Assembly: GCF_016428645.1 (NCBI RefSeq)
Contig: NZ_JAELXW010000029.1
Location: 1 to 48,491 of the forward strand
Source of the DNA: Glycomyces salinus
Lineage (GTDB): Bacteria > Actinomycetota > Actinomycetes > Mycobacteriales > Micromonosporaceae
Length of the DNA stretch: 48,491 nucleotides
Direction: 5' to 3'
This document shows positions 23,514 to 31,557 of this stretch, piece after piece. The notes under the pieces were generated by a model. That model did no database searches, was not told where the DNA came from, and was given only the letters and a program-made list of their open reading frames with translations. The position numbers and the translations under genes were made by a program. Positions within the stretch are counted from its first letter, which is position 1. Every line of letters begins with the position of its first letter.

Positions 23514-24260
23514 GTGAGCCGAGACGACACCATCATCCTGCCGCGCGTCGAGTCCGAGACGGCGGAGGCCGAGCAGCACGAGGCGCTGATCGAGCTGGAC
23601 GGGGTGGGCATGACCTACCCGGGTCCGCCGCCGGTCGAGGCGCTCAGACCGGTCGAACTGCGGGTCGAGACCGGGGAGTACGTGGCGATCGTCGGGCCCT
23701 CCGGTTCGGGCAAGTCGACCCTGCTCAACCTGCTGGGGCTCCTGGACGCGCCCACGACCGGCACCTACTTCCTCGACGGCCACGACACCTCGAAGCTCTC
23801 CGAGTCCAAGCGCACCGGGCTGCGGGCGGCCAAGATCGGGTTCATCTTCCAGTCCTTCCACCTCATGGCCCACCGCACCGCGACCGAGAACGTGGCCATG
23901 GCCCTGGTCTACCGGGGCGTGCCCCGGCGCCGCCGCAAGCAGATCGCGCGCGCCAAGCTCGAACTGGTCGGGCTCGGCCACCGCCTGGACGCGGTCCCCA
24001 CCACGCTCTCGGGCGGCGAGCGCCAGCGGGTGGCCATCGCCCGCGCGCTGGCGACCGACCCGAGCCTGCTGCTGTGCGACGAGCCGACCGGCAACCTCGA
24101 CTCGGCCACGGCCGACGCGGTCCTGGCCACCATCGACGAACTCCACGGCCGCGGCCTGACGATCCTGATGATCACCCACGACCACGACGTCGCCGAGCGC
24201 GCCGAACGCGCGGTCACCATCAGGGACGGACGGCTCTCAGAGGGCAACCACGCCCACTAG
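23514..24260 (+). CDS. ABC transporter ATP-binding protein (MacB/LolD type), orphan
   Basis: 248-residue ATPase of the MacB/LolD/FtsE group. Walker A GPSGSGKST, Q-loop FIFQSFHLM, signature LSGGERQR, Walker B LLLCDEPTGNLDS and switch His in MITHDHD are all intact. About 25 extra residues precede the fold. In the family this ATPase drives FtsX-type permeases for lipoprotein export, drug or peptide efflux, but no permease gene lies next to it: the following gene is convergent. Start GTG 23514. Confidence 0.92.
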   Translation: MSRDDTIILPRVESETAEAEQHEALIELDGVGMTYPGPPPVEALRPVELRVETGEYVAIVGPSGSGKSTLLNLLGLLDAPTTGTYFLDGHDTSKLSESKRTGLRAAKIGFIFQSFHLMAHRTATENVAMALVYRGVPRRRRKQIARAKLELVGLGHRLDAVPTTLSGGERQRVAIARALATDPSLLLCDEPTGNLDSATADAVLATIDELHGRGLTILMITHDHDVAERAERAVTIRDGRLSEGNHAH

Positions 24261-24291
24261 GCGGTGTTTGAGGACCCCCGGCGAGGCCGCC

Positions 24292-26757
24292 CTAGTCGTC
24301 CCTCGATCCCGGCGACGGGGGCACCGTGTTGCCCGGGCCGCCGCCCCCGTCATCGTCCTCATCATCTTCGTCGTCGTCCTCGTCCGGTTCCTCGTAGTCC
24401 GAGCCGTTGGAGACCAGGATCTGGATCGGTGCGCCCGAGGGGGCCGATCCGGTCACCGACGTCGAGAACGCCTGCCCCTCGGGGCAGTCGGAGTCGTAGC
24501 GGCCCGACGCGATGGTCGCGTCGAAGCCGGCCCCGGCGATCTTGGACCGCGCGGAGTCGGGGTCCTCGCAGCCGATACCGGGGATCGAGACCAGGTTCTC
24601 GCCGTTGACCACCGAACCGGGCGGGGAGTCCCACCCGTGGTTGTCCAGGCCTTCGGCCGCCCGCTCCAGGATGTCCACACCGGTGCTCCGCACCTGATCG
24701 TGGAAGCCGGAGGCGAGGTTGTCGTTGGCGGAGTTGTCGGGGTCGCCGACGAACGTGGCCGTCGTGGCGGCGCTGGTCGAGCCGATGAACCAGTAGGAGC
24801 GGTCCGAGTCGGCCGTCCCGGTCTTGCCGATGATCGGGTGGTCGAAACCGTCGGCCTCGCGGGCGGTGCCGCCCACGCATCGGGTGCCGTCGGCGCCATA
24901 GTAGACCGGGCAGTGGGCGGCGCTGGCCGCGGCGAGCGCGATGTCCTCGTCGATGACCTGCTCGCAGTCGGGAGCGGCCGCCTCGGCCCACTCGGTGCCG
25001 TCGGCTCCGATGATCTGCGTCACCGGCAGCGGTTCGCAGTGGTTGCCGCCGGCGGCCACGGTCGCGTAGGCCTCGGCCATGTCCAGCGGCGTGGTCGTGT
25101 CGCCCATGCCGAGGGTGAACACGCCGTACCGATCGAGGTTGTCGCGGTTGGCGTCGACGCCGCTGTCGTTGTAGAACGTCAGGCCGAGCCGCTCGGCCAT
25201 CTCGACGGCCTTCTCGGTCCCGATCATCTCCTGCAGCTGCACGAACCCGGTGTTGGAGGACTTGCCGAACATGCCCCACATGTCGAGGGGGGAACCGGAG
25301 GCGTAGCCGCCGTCGTTGCTCGGGCACCAGTGACTGACCCCGGGCTCGATCTGAGACCCGCATGCGGAGTCCAGGCTGGAGTCGGCCGGGTAACTGGAGG
25401 TGTACCGCTGCGGTGAGGGCAGCGTGGTCCGCAGCGGCCAGCCCTCCTCGAGCGCGGCGAGCATGGTGAACATCTTCATGGTCGAGCCCGAAGGGAATCC
25501 GTGGACCTGGTTGTTCCCGCTCAGGAGCGGGATGGTCGTGTTCGGATAGTTCGAGAGCCCGTCCTCGCCGTCGGATCGGGGGCCGTTGTCGCTCTGGTCG
25601 AGGCTGAAGACGCGGTTGACGGCCATGGCGCGGATGTGCCCGGTCCCGGGGGTGATGGTCACCGATCCGAGCGCGCGCTCGTCGTCGTTGTCGATGCGGT
25701 CCTGGATCTCCTCGGTGGCCGCGTTCTGGAGGTCGGGGTCGAGGCTGGTGACGATGCGGAAGCCGCCGCGCTTGAGCAGGCTGAGGCGGTCGCGCTCGGT
25801 CTCGCCGAACGCCTCCTGGTCGCCCCACCACGATTTGAAGTAGTCGCAGAAGAAGCCCCAGGAGTTCTTGGTAACGTCGACGCACTCGTTGCGTTCGGGC
25901 CGGGGGTCGAATCCGAGGGGCTGGTCGGCGGCCTCGTCGGCCTCGGACTCGCTGATCGTGCCGAGTTCGGCCATGCGGCCCAGGACCCAGTTGCGCCGCT
26001 CGATGATGTTGGCGTCGTCGCCCTCGCCGTCGAGGAGTCCGTCCGCGTAGGAGGGGAACTTGGGGAGCGCGGCGAGTGTGGCCGCCTCGTGCAGTTCGAG
26101 GTCGCTCGGCGGCTTGTTGAAGTAGGTGTAGGCGCCGGCGTGGATGCCGTATGCCTGGTTGCCCAGGTAGATCACGTTCAGGTACCCCTGAAGGATATCC
26201 TCTTTGGACATCGTGTCCTCGACGGCCATGGCGAAGCGGGCTTCGCGCAGTTTGCGGTCGTAGGTGTCCTCGCTGGCTTCGATGACCTCGTCGATGGTTG
26301 AAGCCGAGTAGATGAGGGTATTACGCACGAACTGCATGGTGAGCGTTGAGGCCCCTTGGGAGTCGCCGCCGCTTTGATTGGCGAGGGCGGCTCGGGCGAT
26401 ACCGGCCCAGTCGACTCCGTTGTGCTCGTAGAACTTCGAGTCTTCAGCGGCCAGGAGGGCGTCGATCATGACCGGGTCGACGTCGTCGAGGGAGACCTCG
26501 CGCCGGTTCTCTTCGTAGAAGGAGGTGATGAGTGTTTCGCCGTCGGAGGCGTAGACGTAGCTGGTCTGCGGGAGGGCCGACTGGGTGAGCTCGGTCGGCA
26601 GCGACTCGAAGGCCTCGATGCTGTCGCCGGCGAAGATGCCGCCGGTCGCGAAGAGCGGAAAGGCGGCCGCGGCCGTCAGGACGCCCGCGAGGGCACCGCA
26701 CACGAGCAGGGCCAGGCCGTCTCCCAATGGACTTCGGTCGCGCTTCAACGTCTCCAC
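24292..26757 (-). CDS. ponA2: Bifunctional penicillin-binding protein, PonA2-like
   Basis: 821-residue class A PBP polymerising and cross-linking peptidoglycan outside the membrane. Order: short cytosolic N-terminus, one transmembrane helix (about 15-38), GT51 glycosyltransferase (EDSKFYEHNGVDW with Glu105; GASTLTMQFVRN), transpeptidase with Ser425-x-x-Lys (GSTMK), Ser500-Ser501-Asn502 and Lys645-Thr-Gly, one PASTA-like repeat (about 710-775), and an Asp/Glu-rich then Gly/Pro tail. Several extracellular Cys residues could form disulfides. Divergent from wblA, as ponA2 is from whiB4 in M. tuberculosis. GTG 26757 has TAATCT 6 nt upstream. Confidence 0.95.
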   Translation of the reverse strand: METLKRDRSPLGDGLALLVCGALAGVLTAAAAFPLFATGGIFAGDSIEAFESLPTELTQSALPQTSYVYASDGETLITSFYEENRREVSLDDVDPVMIDALLAAEDSKFYEHNGVDWAGIARAALANQSGGDSQGASTLTMQFVRNTLIYSASTIDEVIEASEDTYDRKLREARFAMAVEDTMSKEDILQGYLNVIYLGNQAYGIHAGAYTYFNKPPSDLELHEAATLAALPKFPSYADGLLDGEGDDANIIERRNWVLGRMAELGTISESEADEAADQPLGFDPRPERNECVDVTKNSWGFFCDYFKSWWGDQEAFGETERDRLSLLKRGGFRIVTSLDPDLQNAATEEIQDRIDNDDERALGSVTITPGTGHIRAMAVNRVFSLDQSDNGPRSDGEDGLSNYPNTTIPLLSGNNQVHGFPSGSTMKMFTMLAALEEGWPLRTTLPSPQRYTSSYPADSSLDSACGSQIEPGVSHWCPSNDGGYASGSPLDMWGMFGKSSNTGFVQLQEMIGTEKAVEMAERLGLTFYNDSGVDANRDNLDRYGVFTLGMGDTTTPLDMAEAYATVAAGGNHCEPLPVTQIIGADGTEWAEAAAPDCEQVIDEDIALAAASAAHCPVYYGADGTRCVGGTAREADGFDHPIIGKTGTADSDRSYWFIGSTSAATTATFVGDPDNSANDNLASGFHDQVRSTGVDILERAAEGLDNHGWDSPPGSVVNGENLVSIPGIGCEDPDSARSKIAGAGFDATIASGRYDSDCPEGQAFSTSVTGSAPSGAPIQILVSNGSDYEEPDEDDDEDDEDDDGGGGPGNTVPPSPGSRDD

Positions 26758-26763
26758 CGCCTC

Positions 26764-26769
26764 AGATTA
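26764..26769 (-). promoter_or_regulatory. -10 box of leaderless ponA2-like transcript
   Basis: TAATCT on the minus strand, 6 nt before GTG 26757. Confidence 0.5.
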
Positions 26770-27062
26770 GAACGAGTGTGGGCATGTGCCGAGGCGATAT
26801 GTCCTCGGTGCCCTGCCTAGATACGCCGCAACCGCTGAGACGAGATGCCATCGCATTCGAATCGTTATTATCGCGAAGCGTCGTCGCGATGTTATCTCAA
26901 GGGTGAAGCTTTCCCCCAACGTCCGATTTTCGTCTCGGAGGGTAGTCAAACAATTACAAGAGGTGTAGGGTCCGTTCTTGACGGCAACACGGAGTAGTCG
27001 CAAGATTACAAGTGTTACGCCGTCGGGGGGTATGAAGGGAAAACTACGGGGAGGTCATGCAG
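26770..27062 (+). promoter_or_regulatory. wblA upstream region with two ATTACAAG repeats
   Basis: AT-richer, gene-free stretch in the ponA2/wblA divergon. Direct repeats ATTACAAG occur at 26953-26960 and 27005-27012, 52 nt apart, about five helical turns. TTGACG at 26978-26983 could be a -35. GGGGAGG at 27048-27054 is the wblA ribosome binding site. The repeats may bind a regulator on one face of the DNA; this is inference. Confidence 0.4.
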
Positions 27063-27722
27063 ATGGGTCTGCTGATCGACTGGACAACCAGGGCTATTTG
27101 CCAAGAGGGCGACCCGGACGCGCTATTCGTCCAGGGCGCCGAACAGAACAATGCCAAGAAGGTCTGCCGCGGCTGTCCGGTCCGGCTCGAATGTCTCGCC
27201 GACGCGCTCGACAACAGAATCGAATTCGGCGTGTGGGGCGGCATGACCGAACGTGAGAGGCGAGCACTATTGCGCAAGCACGCGGACGTCCGCTCCTGGC
27301 GGTCGGTCTTCGAAGTGGCGCTCGAAGAGGAGCAGCGCAACGCCCGCAAATCGGGAAGGCGCCGCATTCCCGTGAACCTGAATATTTTAAGACGCCGCCT
27401 CTGCGGTGAGCATCGCGCCCGGAACGGAACTCCGCCCGGGCGCTTTCTCATGCCCTCCCGGCCAGGTCCCCGAAGCCCCGGAGCCCCTCCAGGTCCACCA
27501 CCTCGGTACCGAACACCGGCAGCCGCACCTGCGGAACGTCCGGGCAGGCCGCCGCGTAGCGGGCCGCGACCCGCTCCTCGGCCGCCCGCCGCCGCGCCAG
27601 GTCCGCGTGGGTGCGCAGCACCGCCGCCACCGGATGCTCGGAGTCCTCCTCCTCCAGCGACGCCGCCGCGCCCAGGCACCGCTCCGCCGACAGCTCCGAG
27701 AGGACCGGCGTCAGCTGGTTGA
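27063..27722 (+). CDS. wblA: WhiB-family iron-sulfur regulator (WblA/WhiB4 type)
   Basis: WhiB-like [4Fe-4S] transcription factor controlling development or redox response. The cluster ligands are Cys13 (RAICQ), then CRGCPVRLEC (three Cys), followed by the invariant GVWGG turn in IEFGVWGGMTERERRALL; the motif DALFVQGAEQNNAKKVC matches the WblA/WhiB4 branch. Start ATG 27063 has GGAGG 8 nt upstream; ATG 27057 would be too close. Family members end at about 110-130 aa. Here the frame stays open to 27722, crossing an AT-rich trailer with rare codons, the terminator at 27415-27447 and 275 nt antisense to the next gene. The tail beyond about residue 105 is probably not genuine. Confidence 0.8.
   Translation: MGLLIDWTTRAICQEGDPDALFVQGAEQNNAKKVCRGCPVRLECLADALDNRIEFGVWGGMTERERRALLRKHADVRSWRSVFEVALEEEQRNARKSGRRRIPVNLNILRRRLCGEHRARNGTPPGRFLMPSRPGPRSPGAPPGPPPRYRTPAAAPAERPGRPPRSGPRPAPRPPAAAPGPRGCAAPPPPDARSPPPPATPPRPGTAPPTAPRGPASAG
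27415..27447 (+). terminator. Rho-independent terminator inside the open wblA frame
   Basis: Stem GCGCCCGG (27415-27422) with CCGGGCGC (27436-27443), then TTTCT. It lies directly before the stop of the convergent ATPase gene (27448). Its position argues that the wblA message ends here. Confidence 0.75.
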
Positions 27723-28566
27723 CCACGATCCCGTCCAGCGGCATCCGCTCGTCGGTCAGCCGCCGCGAGAAGTACATCGCCTCGTTGATCGCGGCCGGCT
27801 CGGGCGTGGCCACCACCAGGAACGAGGTCTGGTCGCCCTGCAGGGCCCGGAAGGTCGCCTCGGCCCGCTTCCTGAAGCCCCCGAACGTGTCCTCCAGGCT
27901 CGCGGTGAACTCGGCGACGTCGGTCAGCAGGTGACCGCCGAGGATCTTGTTGAACACCCGCGTGAACACCGCCGCGCTGGCGCCCATCATCGACAGCATC
28001 GACCGCCGCGAACCCGGGGTCGAGGCCGCCAGCAGCCGGATCACCCGCCCGTCGAGGAACCGCGCCAGCCGGGCCGGGGCGTCCAGGAAGTCCAGGGCCG
28101 AACGCGAGGGCGGGGTGTCCAGCACGATCAGGTCCCAGCGCCCGGTGTCGCGCAGCTGCGAGAGCTTCTCCATCGCCATGTACTCCTGCGTGCCGGAGAA
28201 CGTCGACGACACCGCCTGGTAGAACGGGTTCGCGAAGACCTCGGCCGCCCGCTCGGGCGTGGTGTGCGAGACGACCACCTCGTCGAACGTGCGCTTCATG
28301 TCCAGCATCATCGCGTCCAGCGAACCGCCCCAGACCCCCTCGACCGGTCGCGGGGTGTTGTCGAGGGCCTCCATGCCCAGCGACTGCGCCAGGCGCCGCG
28401 CCGGGTCGATCGTCAGCACCACCGTGCGCCGCCCGTGCCGCTCGGCCGCGCGCAGCGCGAACGCCGCCGCGGTGGTGGTCTTGCCGACCCCGCCGGAACC
28501 GCAGCAGGCGATCACGTGCTTGCCCTCGTCGGCCAGCAGCGCGTCGACGTCCAGGTCAGACCGCAT
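27448..28566 (-). CDS. Get3/ArsA-like ATPase, second subunit (Rv3680-like)
   Basis: 372-residue deviant-Walker P-loop ATPase of the ArsA/Get3 family. Walker A is CGSGGVGKTTTAAAFAL, with LTIDPARRLAQSLG after it and the switch LIVLDTPPSRSALDFLDAP. The last third is helical. Together with the preceding gene it forms the actinobacterial pair known in M. tuberculosis as Rv3679/Rv3680, described as Get3-like and thought to work as a complex in tail-anchored-protein or stress handling; that role is carried over by homology and position. ATG 28566 overlaps the end of the upstream gene by 11 nt, indicating translational coupling. Confidence 0.9.
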   Translation of the reverse strand: MRSDLDVDALLADEGKHVIACCGSGGVGKTTTAAAFALRAAERHGRRTVVLTIDPARRLAQSLGMEALDNTPRPVEGVWGGSLDAMMLDMKRTFDEVVVSHTTPERAAEVFANPFYQAVSSTFSGTQEYMAMEKLSQLRDTGRWDLIVLDTPPSRSALDFLDAPARLARFLDGRVIRLLAASTPGSRRSMLSMMGASAAVFTRVFNKILGGHLLTDVAEFTASLEDTFGGFRKRAEATFRALQGDQTSFLVVATPEPAAINEAMYFSRRLTDERMPLDGIVVNQLTPVLSELSAERCLGAAASLEEEDSEHPVAAVLRTHADLARRRAAEERVAARYAAACPDVPQVRLPVFGTEVVDLEGLRGFGDLAGRA

Positions 28567-29527
28567 CGCGGCCCCCTCTCCCCAGCGAGGCCCGCAGCGC
28601 GCGAGCCAACTCGTAAAGCCCCGACAGGTCCACGCCGTCGGTCAGCAGCGGCAGCTCTTCGACCGGGCGGCCCAGCTCTTCGAGCCGGTCCCTCCAGGCG
28701 TCGATCGCGCCGATCTCGGCCTGGCGGCCCCGGTACTCCTCCAGCAGCGCCGCCACGGTCGCCTCCCCGGCAGGCAGCCCGGTCCTCTCCAGCCCGGCGG
28801 CGATCTGCTCGCCGGTCACGTCCACCGTCTTGGCGCCCACGACCTTGTTCAGCACGACGTGGCCCACCGGCAGGTCGGCCGCGTCCAGGTCCCGGCAGGC
28901 GTCGACGGTCTCCTGCACCGGCATCGCCGCCGGCGTCGTCACCAGGTGCACCGCCGTCTGCGAAGAGTGCAGGAGCCGGGCGACCGAACGGGAGTGCTTG
29001 CCGATCGGGCCGGTCTTGGCCAGGCGCCCGGACTCGACGGTCACGTTCAGGAACTTGACGATCCGCCCGGTCGGCGGCCCGTCCAGGACCACCGCGTCGT
29101 AGGCCATCCGGCCCGACTCGCTCCGCCCCACCGCCTCCTTGAGCTTGCCGGTCAGCAGGATATCGCGCAGGCCCGGCGCGATCGTGGTCGCGAAGTCGAT
29201 CGCCCCGAACTTGCGCAGCGCCCGCCCGGCCGAACCGAGCCGGTAGAACATGTCCAGGTAGTCCAGGAGCGCCTCGTCGGCGTCGAGGGCCTGGGCGAAC
29301 ACCTCGCCGCCGTCGAGGCCGGCCGCCAGGTGCCGGTCGGCGTACGGCAGCGGGGGAGCGTCGAACAGCGGCGCTATGCCCTGGCGGTCCTCGACCTCGG
29401 CCAGCAGCACCCGCCTACCGGTGCCGGAAAGCGCCAGCGCCAGCGCCGCGGCCACGGTCGTCTTCCCCGTACCGCCCTTTCCGGTGACGATGTGCAGTCG
29501 CGGGATCGCCGGAGCCGTGGCACTCAT
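28556..29527 (-). CDS. Get3/ArsA-like ATPase, first subunit (Rv3679-like)
   Basis: 323-residue ArsA/Get3-type ATPase. Walker A HIVTGKGGTGKTTVAAALAL includes the deviant lysine; next come LAEVEDRQGIAPLFDAPPLPY, LDYLDMFYRLG and the Walker B/switch VVLDGPPTGRIVKFLNV. These segments match Rv3679 closely in order and spacing. It is expected to pair with the next gene. A TnpB transposon ends only 18 nt upstream of ATG 29527, so its native upstream sequence has been displaced; expression must now rely on a promoter in that short remnant or in the transposon. Confidence 0.9.
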   Translation of the reverse strand: MSATAPAIPRLHIVTGKGGTGKTTVAAALALALSGTGRRVLLAEVEDRQGIAPLFDAPPLPYADRHLAAGLDGGEVFAQALDADEALLDYLDMFYRLGSAGRALRKFGAIDFATTIAPGLRDILLTGKLKEAVGRSESGRMAYDAVVLDGPPTGRIVKFLNVTVESGRLAKTGPIGKHSRSVARLLHSSQTAVHLVTTPAAMPVQETVDACRDLDAADLPVGHVVLNKVVGAKTVDVTGEQIAAGLERTGLPAGEATVAALLEEYRGRQAEIGAIDAWRDRLEELGRPVEELPLLTDGVDLSGLYELARALRASLGRGGRDAV

Positions 29528-29664
29528 TCATCGGAGTCTAATCACCTGATCCCCCCTCGAGGAGGCCTGTCCTTCAGGACGGGGAGGGATCGGGGTGTTC
29601 GCCTATTCGCGGTCCTGCCGCGCGGGACTGGATACCCAGAAAGGGACGAACAGCCAGATATTTG

Positions 29665-29670
29665 TATAAT
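29665..29670 (+). promoter_or_regulatory. TATAAT -10 box of leaderless tnpB
   Basis: Perfect TATAAT, 6 nt before GTG 29677; no Shine-Dalgarno lies between, so the message is probably leaderless. Confidence 0.65.
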
Positions 29671-29676
29671 CTTCGT

Positions 29677-30831
29677 GTGCACCTCAGATACTCCTATCGT
29701 GTCTATCCGACGCGTCCGCAGCGCGCTGCGCTGGCGCGGACGTTCGGGTGTGTGCGCACCGTCTACAACGACGCGGTCGCGGCGCGCAGGGCCGCGCACC
29801 GTGCGGGGCTCCCTTACCCTTCGACGGCGGTATTGGACAAGGCGCTGATCACGGTGGCGAAGCGGACCCCCGAACGCTCCTGGCTGGCCGAGGTGTCCAC
29901 CGTGCCGTTGCAGCAGGCACTGCGGGACTGCCACGCCGCCTGGCGGAACTTCTTCGACTCGCTGTCGGGCAAACGCTCCGGTGCCAGGGTCGGGCCGCCC
30001 CGGTTCAAACGCCGTTCGAACACGCAGAGCGCCCGGTACACGCGGCGTGGGTTCGGCCTCAAACCCAACGGCCGCCTGTATTTGGCCAAGGTCGGGGACC
30101 TGCGCGTGGCGTGGTCCCGCGACCTCCCGGCCGAGCCGTCCTCGGTGACGATCGTCAAGACTCCCACCGGCAATTACTACGCGAGCTTCGTCGTCGCGGT
30201 CGATGATGGCGCCGATCTTGCCGAACCGATCGACGACCCCGATGCCGAGACGGGTATCGATCTCGGCCTGAAGGCGTTCGCGGTGCTGCGCGGGGGCAAG
30301 ACCATCGACAACCCCAAGTTCTTCCGCCGCCTGGAACGGAAGCTGAAGAAGGCGCAGCGGGCCTTGTCGCGCAAGCAGCGGGGCAGCAGCAACCGGGCCA
30401 AGGCCCGGCTCAAGGTCGCGAAGGCCCACGAAGACATCCGCAACCGGCGAGACGATTTCCTTCACAAGCAGGTGGCGACGATCATCGGCGAGAATCAAGC
30501 CGTGTACGTCGAGGACCTGAACGTGAAGGGTCTCGCGCGTGGTCGGGGAGCCAAGAGCCTCCACGATGCCGCGCTCGGGCGGTTCTTGAGGTTGTTGGAG
30601 TCGAAGGCCGCCCGTGCGGGCCGGACGTTCGCGCGCGTGGACCGGTTCTTTCCCTCCACCCGGCTGTGTTCGGTCTGCGGTGCGCTGACCGGACCGCAGG
30701 GGCTGGCAGGCCTGTCGGTCCGGGACTGGGCGTGCGGGTGCGGCGCGGTCCACGACCGGGACGGCAACGCTGAGATCAATATCAGGCGCGAAGGACAGCG
30801 CCTGGTGGCCGCTGGGCAGGCGGACACCTGA
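29677..30831 (+). CDS. tnpB: RNA-guided nuclease TnpB
   Basis: 384-residue TnpB, the omega-RNA-guided DNA nuclease ancestral to Cas12. All catalytic parts are intact: N-terminal fold LRYSYRVYPTRPQ with the STVPLQQALRDCHAAWRNFF block, RuvC-I GIDLGLKAF (Asp195), RuvC-II VYVEDLNVKGL (Glu279), zinc ribbon CSVCG (331, 334) and CGCG (353, 355), and RuvC-III HDRDGNAEINI (Asp362). GTG 29677 is chosen because it follows TATAAT by 6 nt; TTG 29662 would overlap the promoter. It likely cuts the donor joint to keep the element in place. Confidence 0.93.
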   Translation: MHLRYSYRVYPTRPQRAALARTFGCVRTVYNDAVAARRAAHRAGLPYPSTAVLDKALITVAKRTPERSWLAEVSTVPLQQALRDCHAAWRNFFDSLSGKRSGARVGPPRFKRRSNTQSARYTRRGFGLKPNGRLYLAKVGDLRVAWSRDLPAEPSSVTIVKTPTGNYYASFVVAVDDGADLAEPIDDPDAETGIDLGLKAFAVLRGGKTIDNPKFFRRLERKLKKAQRALSRKQRGSSNRAKARLKVAKAHEDIRNRRDDFLHKQVATIIGENQAVYVEDLNVKGLARGRGAKSLHDAALGRFLRLLESKAARAGRTFARVDRFFPSTRLCSVCGALTGPQGLAGLSVRDWACGCGAVHDRDGNAEINIRREGQRLVAAGQADT

Positions 30832-30966
30832 AACGGCTGCGGAGGGCCGGTAAGACCGGGGAGACCCGGCACGGCCCGTTGAAACAGGAACCCACCCGTA
30901 GCCGGAACGCACTACGCGGGCCGCAAGCCGGGAATCCCCCGCCTGCAGGCGGATGGAGGATGTCAA
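30832..30966 (+). ncRNA. Putative omega-RNA scaffold in transposon right end
   Basis: In this family the guide RNA derives from the 3' end of tnpB and the right end. The 135 nt here are structured (GGCCGGTAAGACCGGGG, CCGCCTGCAGGCGG) and finish at TCAA 30966. The guide would be the flanking sequence from 30967 onward. The 5' limit is not known. Confidence 0.5.
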
Positions 30967-31460
30967 CGGGAGTCGATGTCGCACACCAGCCACTGCGGGT
31001 CGCCGTCCTCGGCGACGAGGGCGAACGTCCAGGTGGTGGACTCGGCTTCGGTGCTCAGCTCCACGGTGACGGTGGCCTGTCCCACCGTGCGGTCGGTCTC
31101 GGTGACCGCCGTCCACTCCAGGCCGTGCTCGGCTCCGGCCTCGGCCAGCGCCTCGGTGGCCGCCGTCAGGTCGCGGTCGGACTTTTCCGAGCACAGCCAC
31201 CCCGAGGCGGCCTCGGGGTCGCGCTCGTCGAGCAGCGCGGCCAGGAATCCCTCGACCGTGCGCTCGGGACTGTCGTCGATCTCCTCGACCCCGGCGAACA
31301 GCTTCGCCGCGATCAGGAACAGCGCCCCGGCGAACGCCGCCGCGGCGATGAGCGTGAGATAGGTCCAGAACCGGCCCGGGCGCGGCCGTGACTTGGTCTC
31401 GGGTTCGGGCGTCGGATCGGTGTCGGGCTGCCGCTTCGGCGCGGCGGTGTCTGGCGACAC
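30963..31460 (-). CDS. Single-pass membrane protein with NTF2-like outer domain
   Basis: 165 aa. A proline-rich cytosolic N-terminus (1-30) is followed by one transmembrane helix (about 31-56, FWTYLTLIAAAAFAGALFLIAAKLFAG) and an extracytoplasmic domain of about 105 residues starting ERTVEGFLAALLDERDPEAASGWLC, typical of small NTF2-like lipoprotein or anchor domains, with two Cys that may pair. Function unknown. GTG 31460 follows GGGAG. Its TGA stop is made by the TCAA terminus of the TnpB element; without the element the gene would read CGG-TGA and end on the same residue. Confidence 0.75.
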   Translation of the reverse strand: MSPDTAAPKRQPDTDPTPEPETKSRPRPGRFWTYLTLIAAAAFAGALFLIAAKLFAGVEEIDDSPERTVEGFLAALLDERDPEAASGWLCSEKSDRDLTAATEALAEAGAEHGLEWTAVTETDRTVGQATVTVELSTEAESTTWTFALVAEDGDPQWLVCDIDSR

Positions 31461-31545
31461 GGGAACTCCCTGTGTTCAAGAAGGCACTATGGGGAGGCGA
31501 CGCACTCCGAGCCTAGCGGTGACGCCAACGCGAAGCAAGACGGCG

Positions 31546-31551
31546 TACCGT
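31546..31551 (+). promoter_or_regulatory. -10 box of leaderless DUF4177 transcript
   Basis: TACCGT, 6 nt before ATG 31558, no Shine-Dalgarno. Confidence 0.45.
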
Positions 31552-31557
31552 GTGCCC

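Larger units (their letters stand above)
29546..30966 (+). mobile_element. TnpB-only IS200/IS605-group (IS1341-type) element
   Basis: Element of about 1421 bp carrying only tnpB. Left end: starts after TCAC (29542-29545) and has an imperfect hairpin 29566-29572/29577-29583 with TTCA loop. Right end: hairpin 30939-30943/30948-30952 with TGCA loop, then GGATG and terminal TCAA (30963-30966), the right cleavage tetranucleotide of IS608-type elements. No Y1 transposase TnpA is present, so movement would need a helper in trans. Removing 29546-30966 restores a tidy two-gene junction on the minus strand, which supports these boundaries. Confidence 0.75.
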
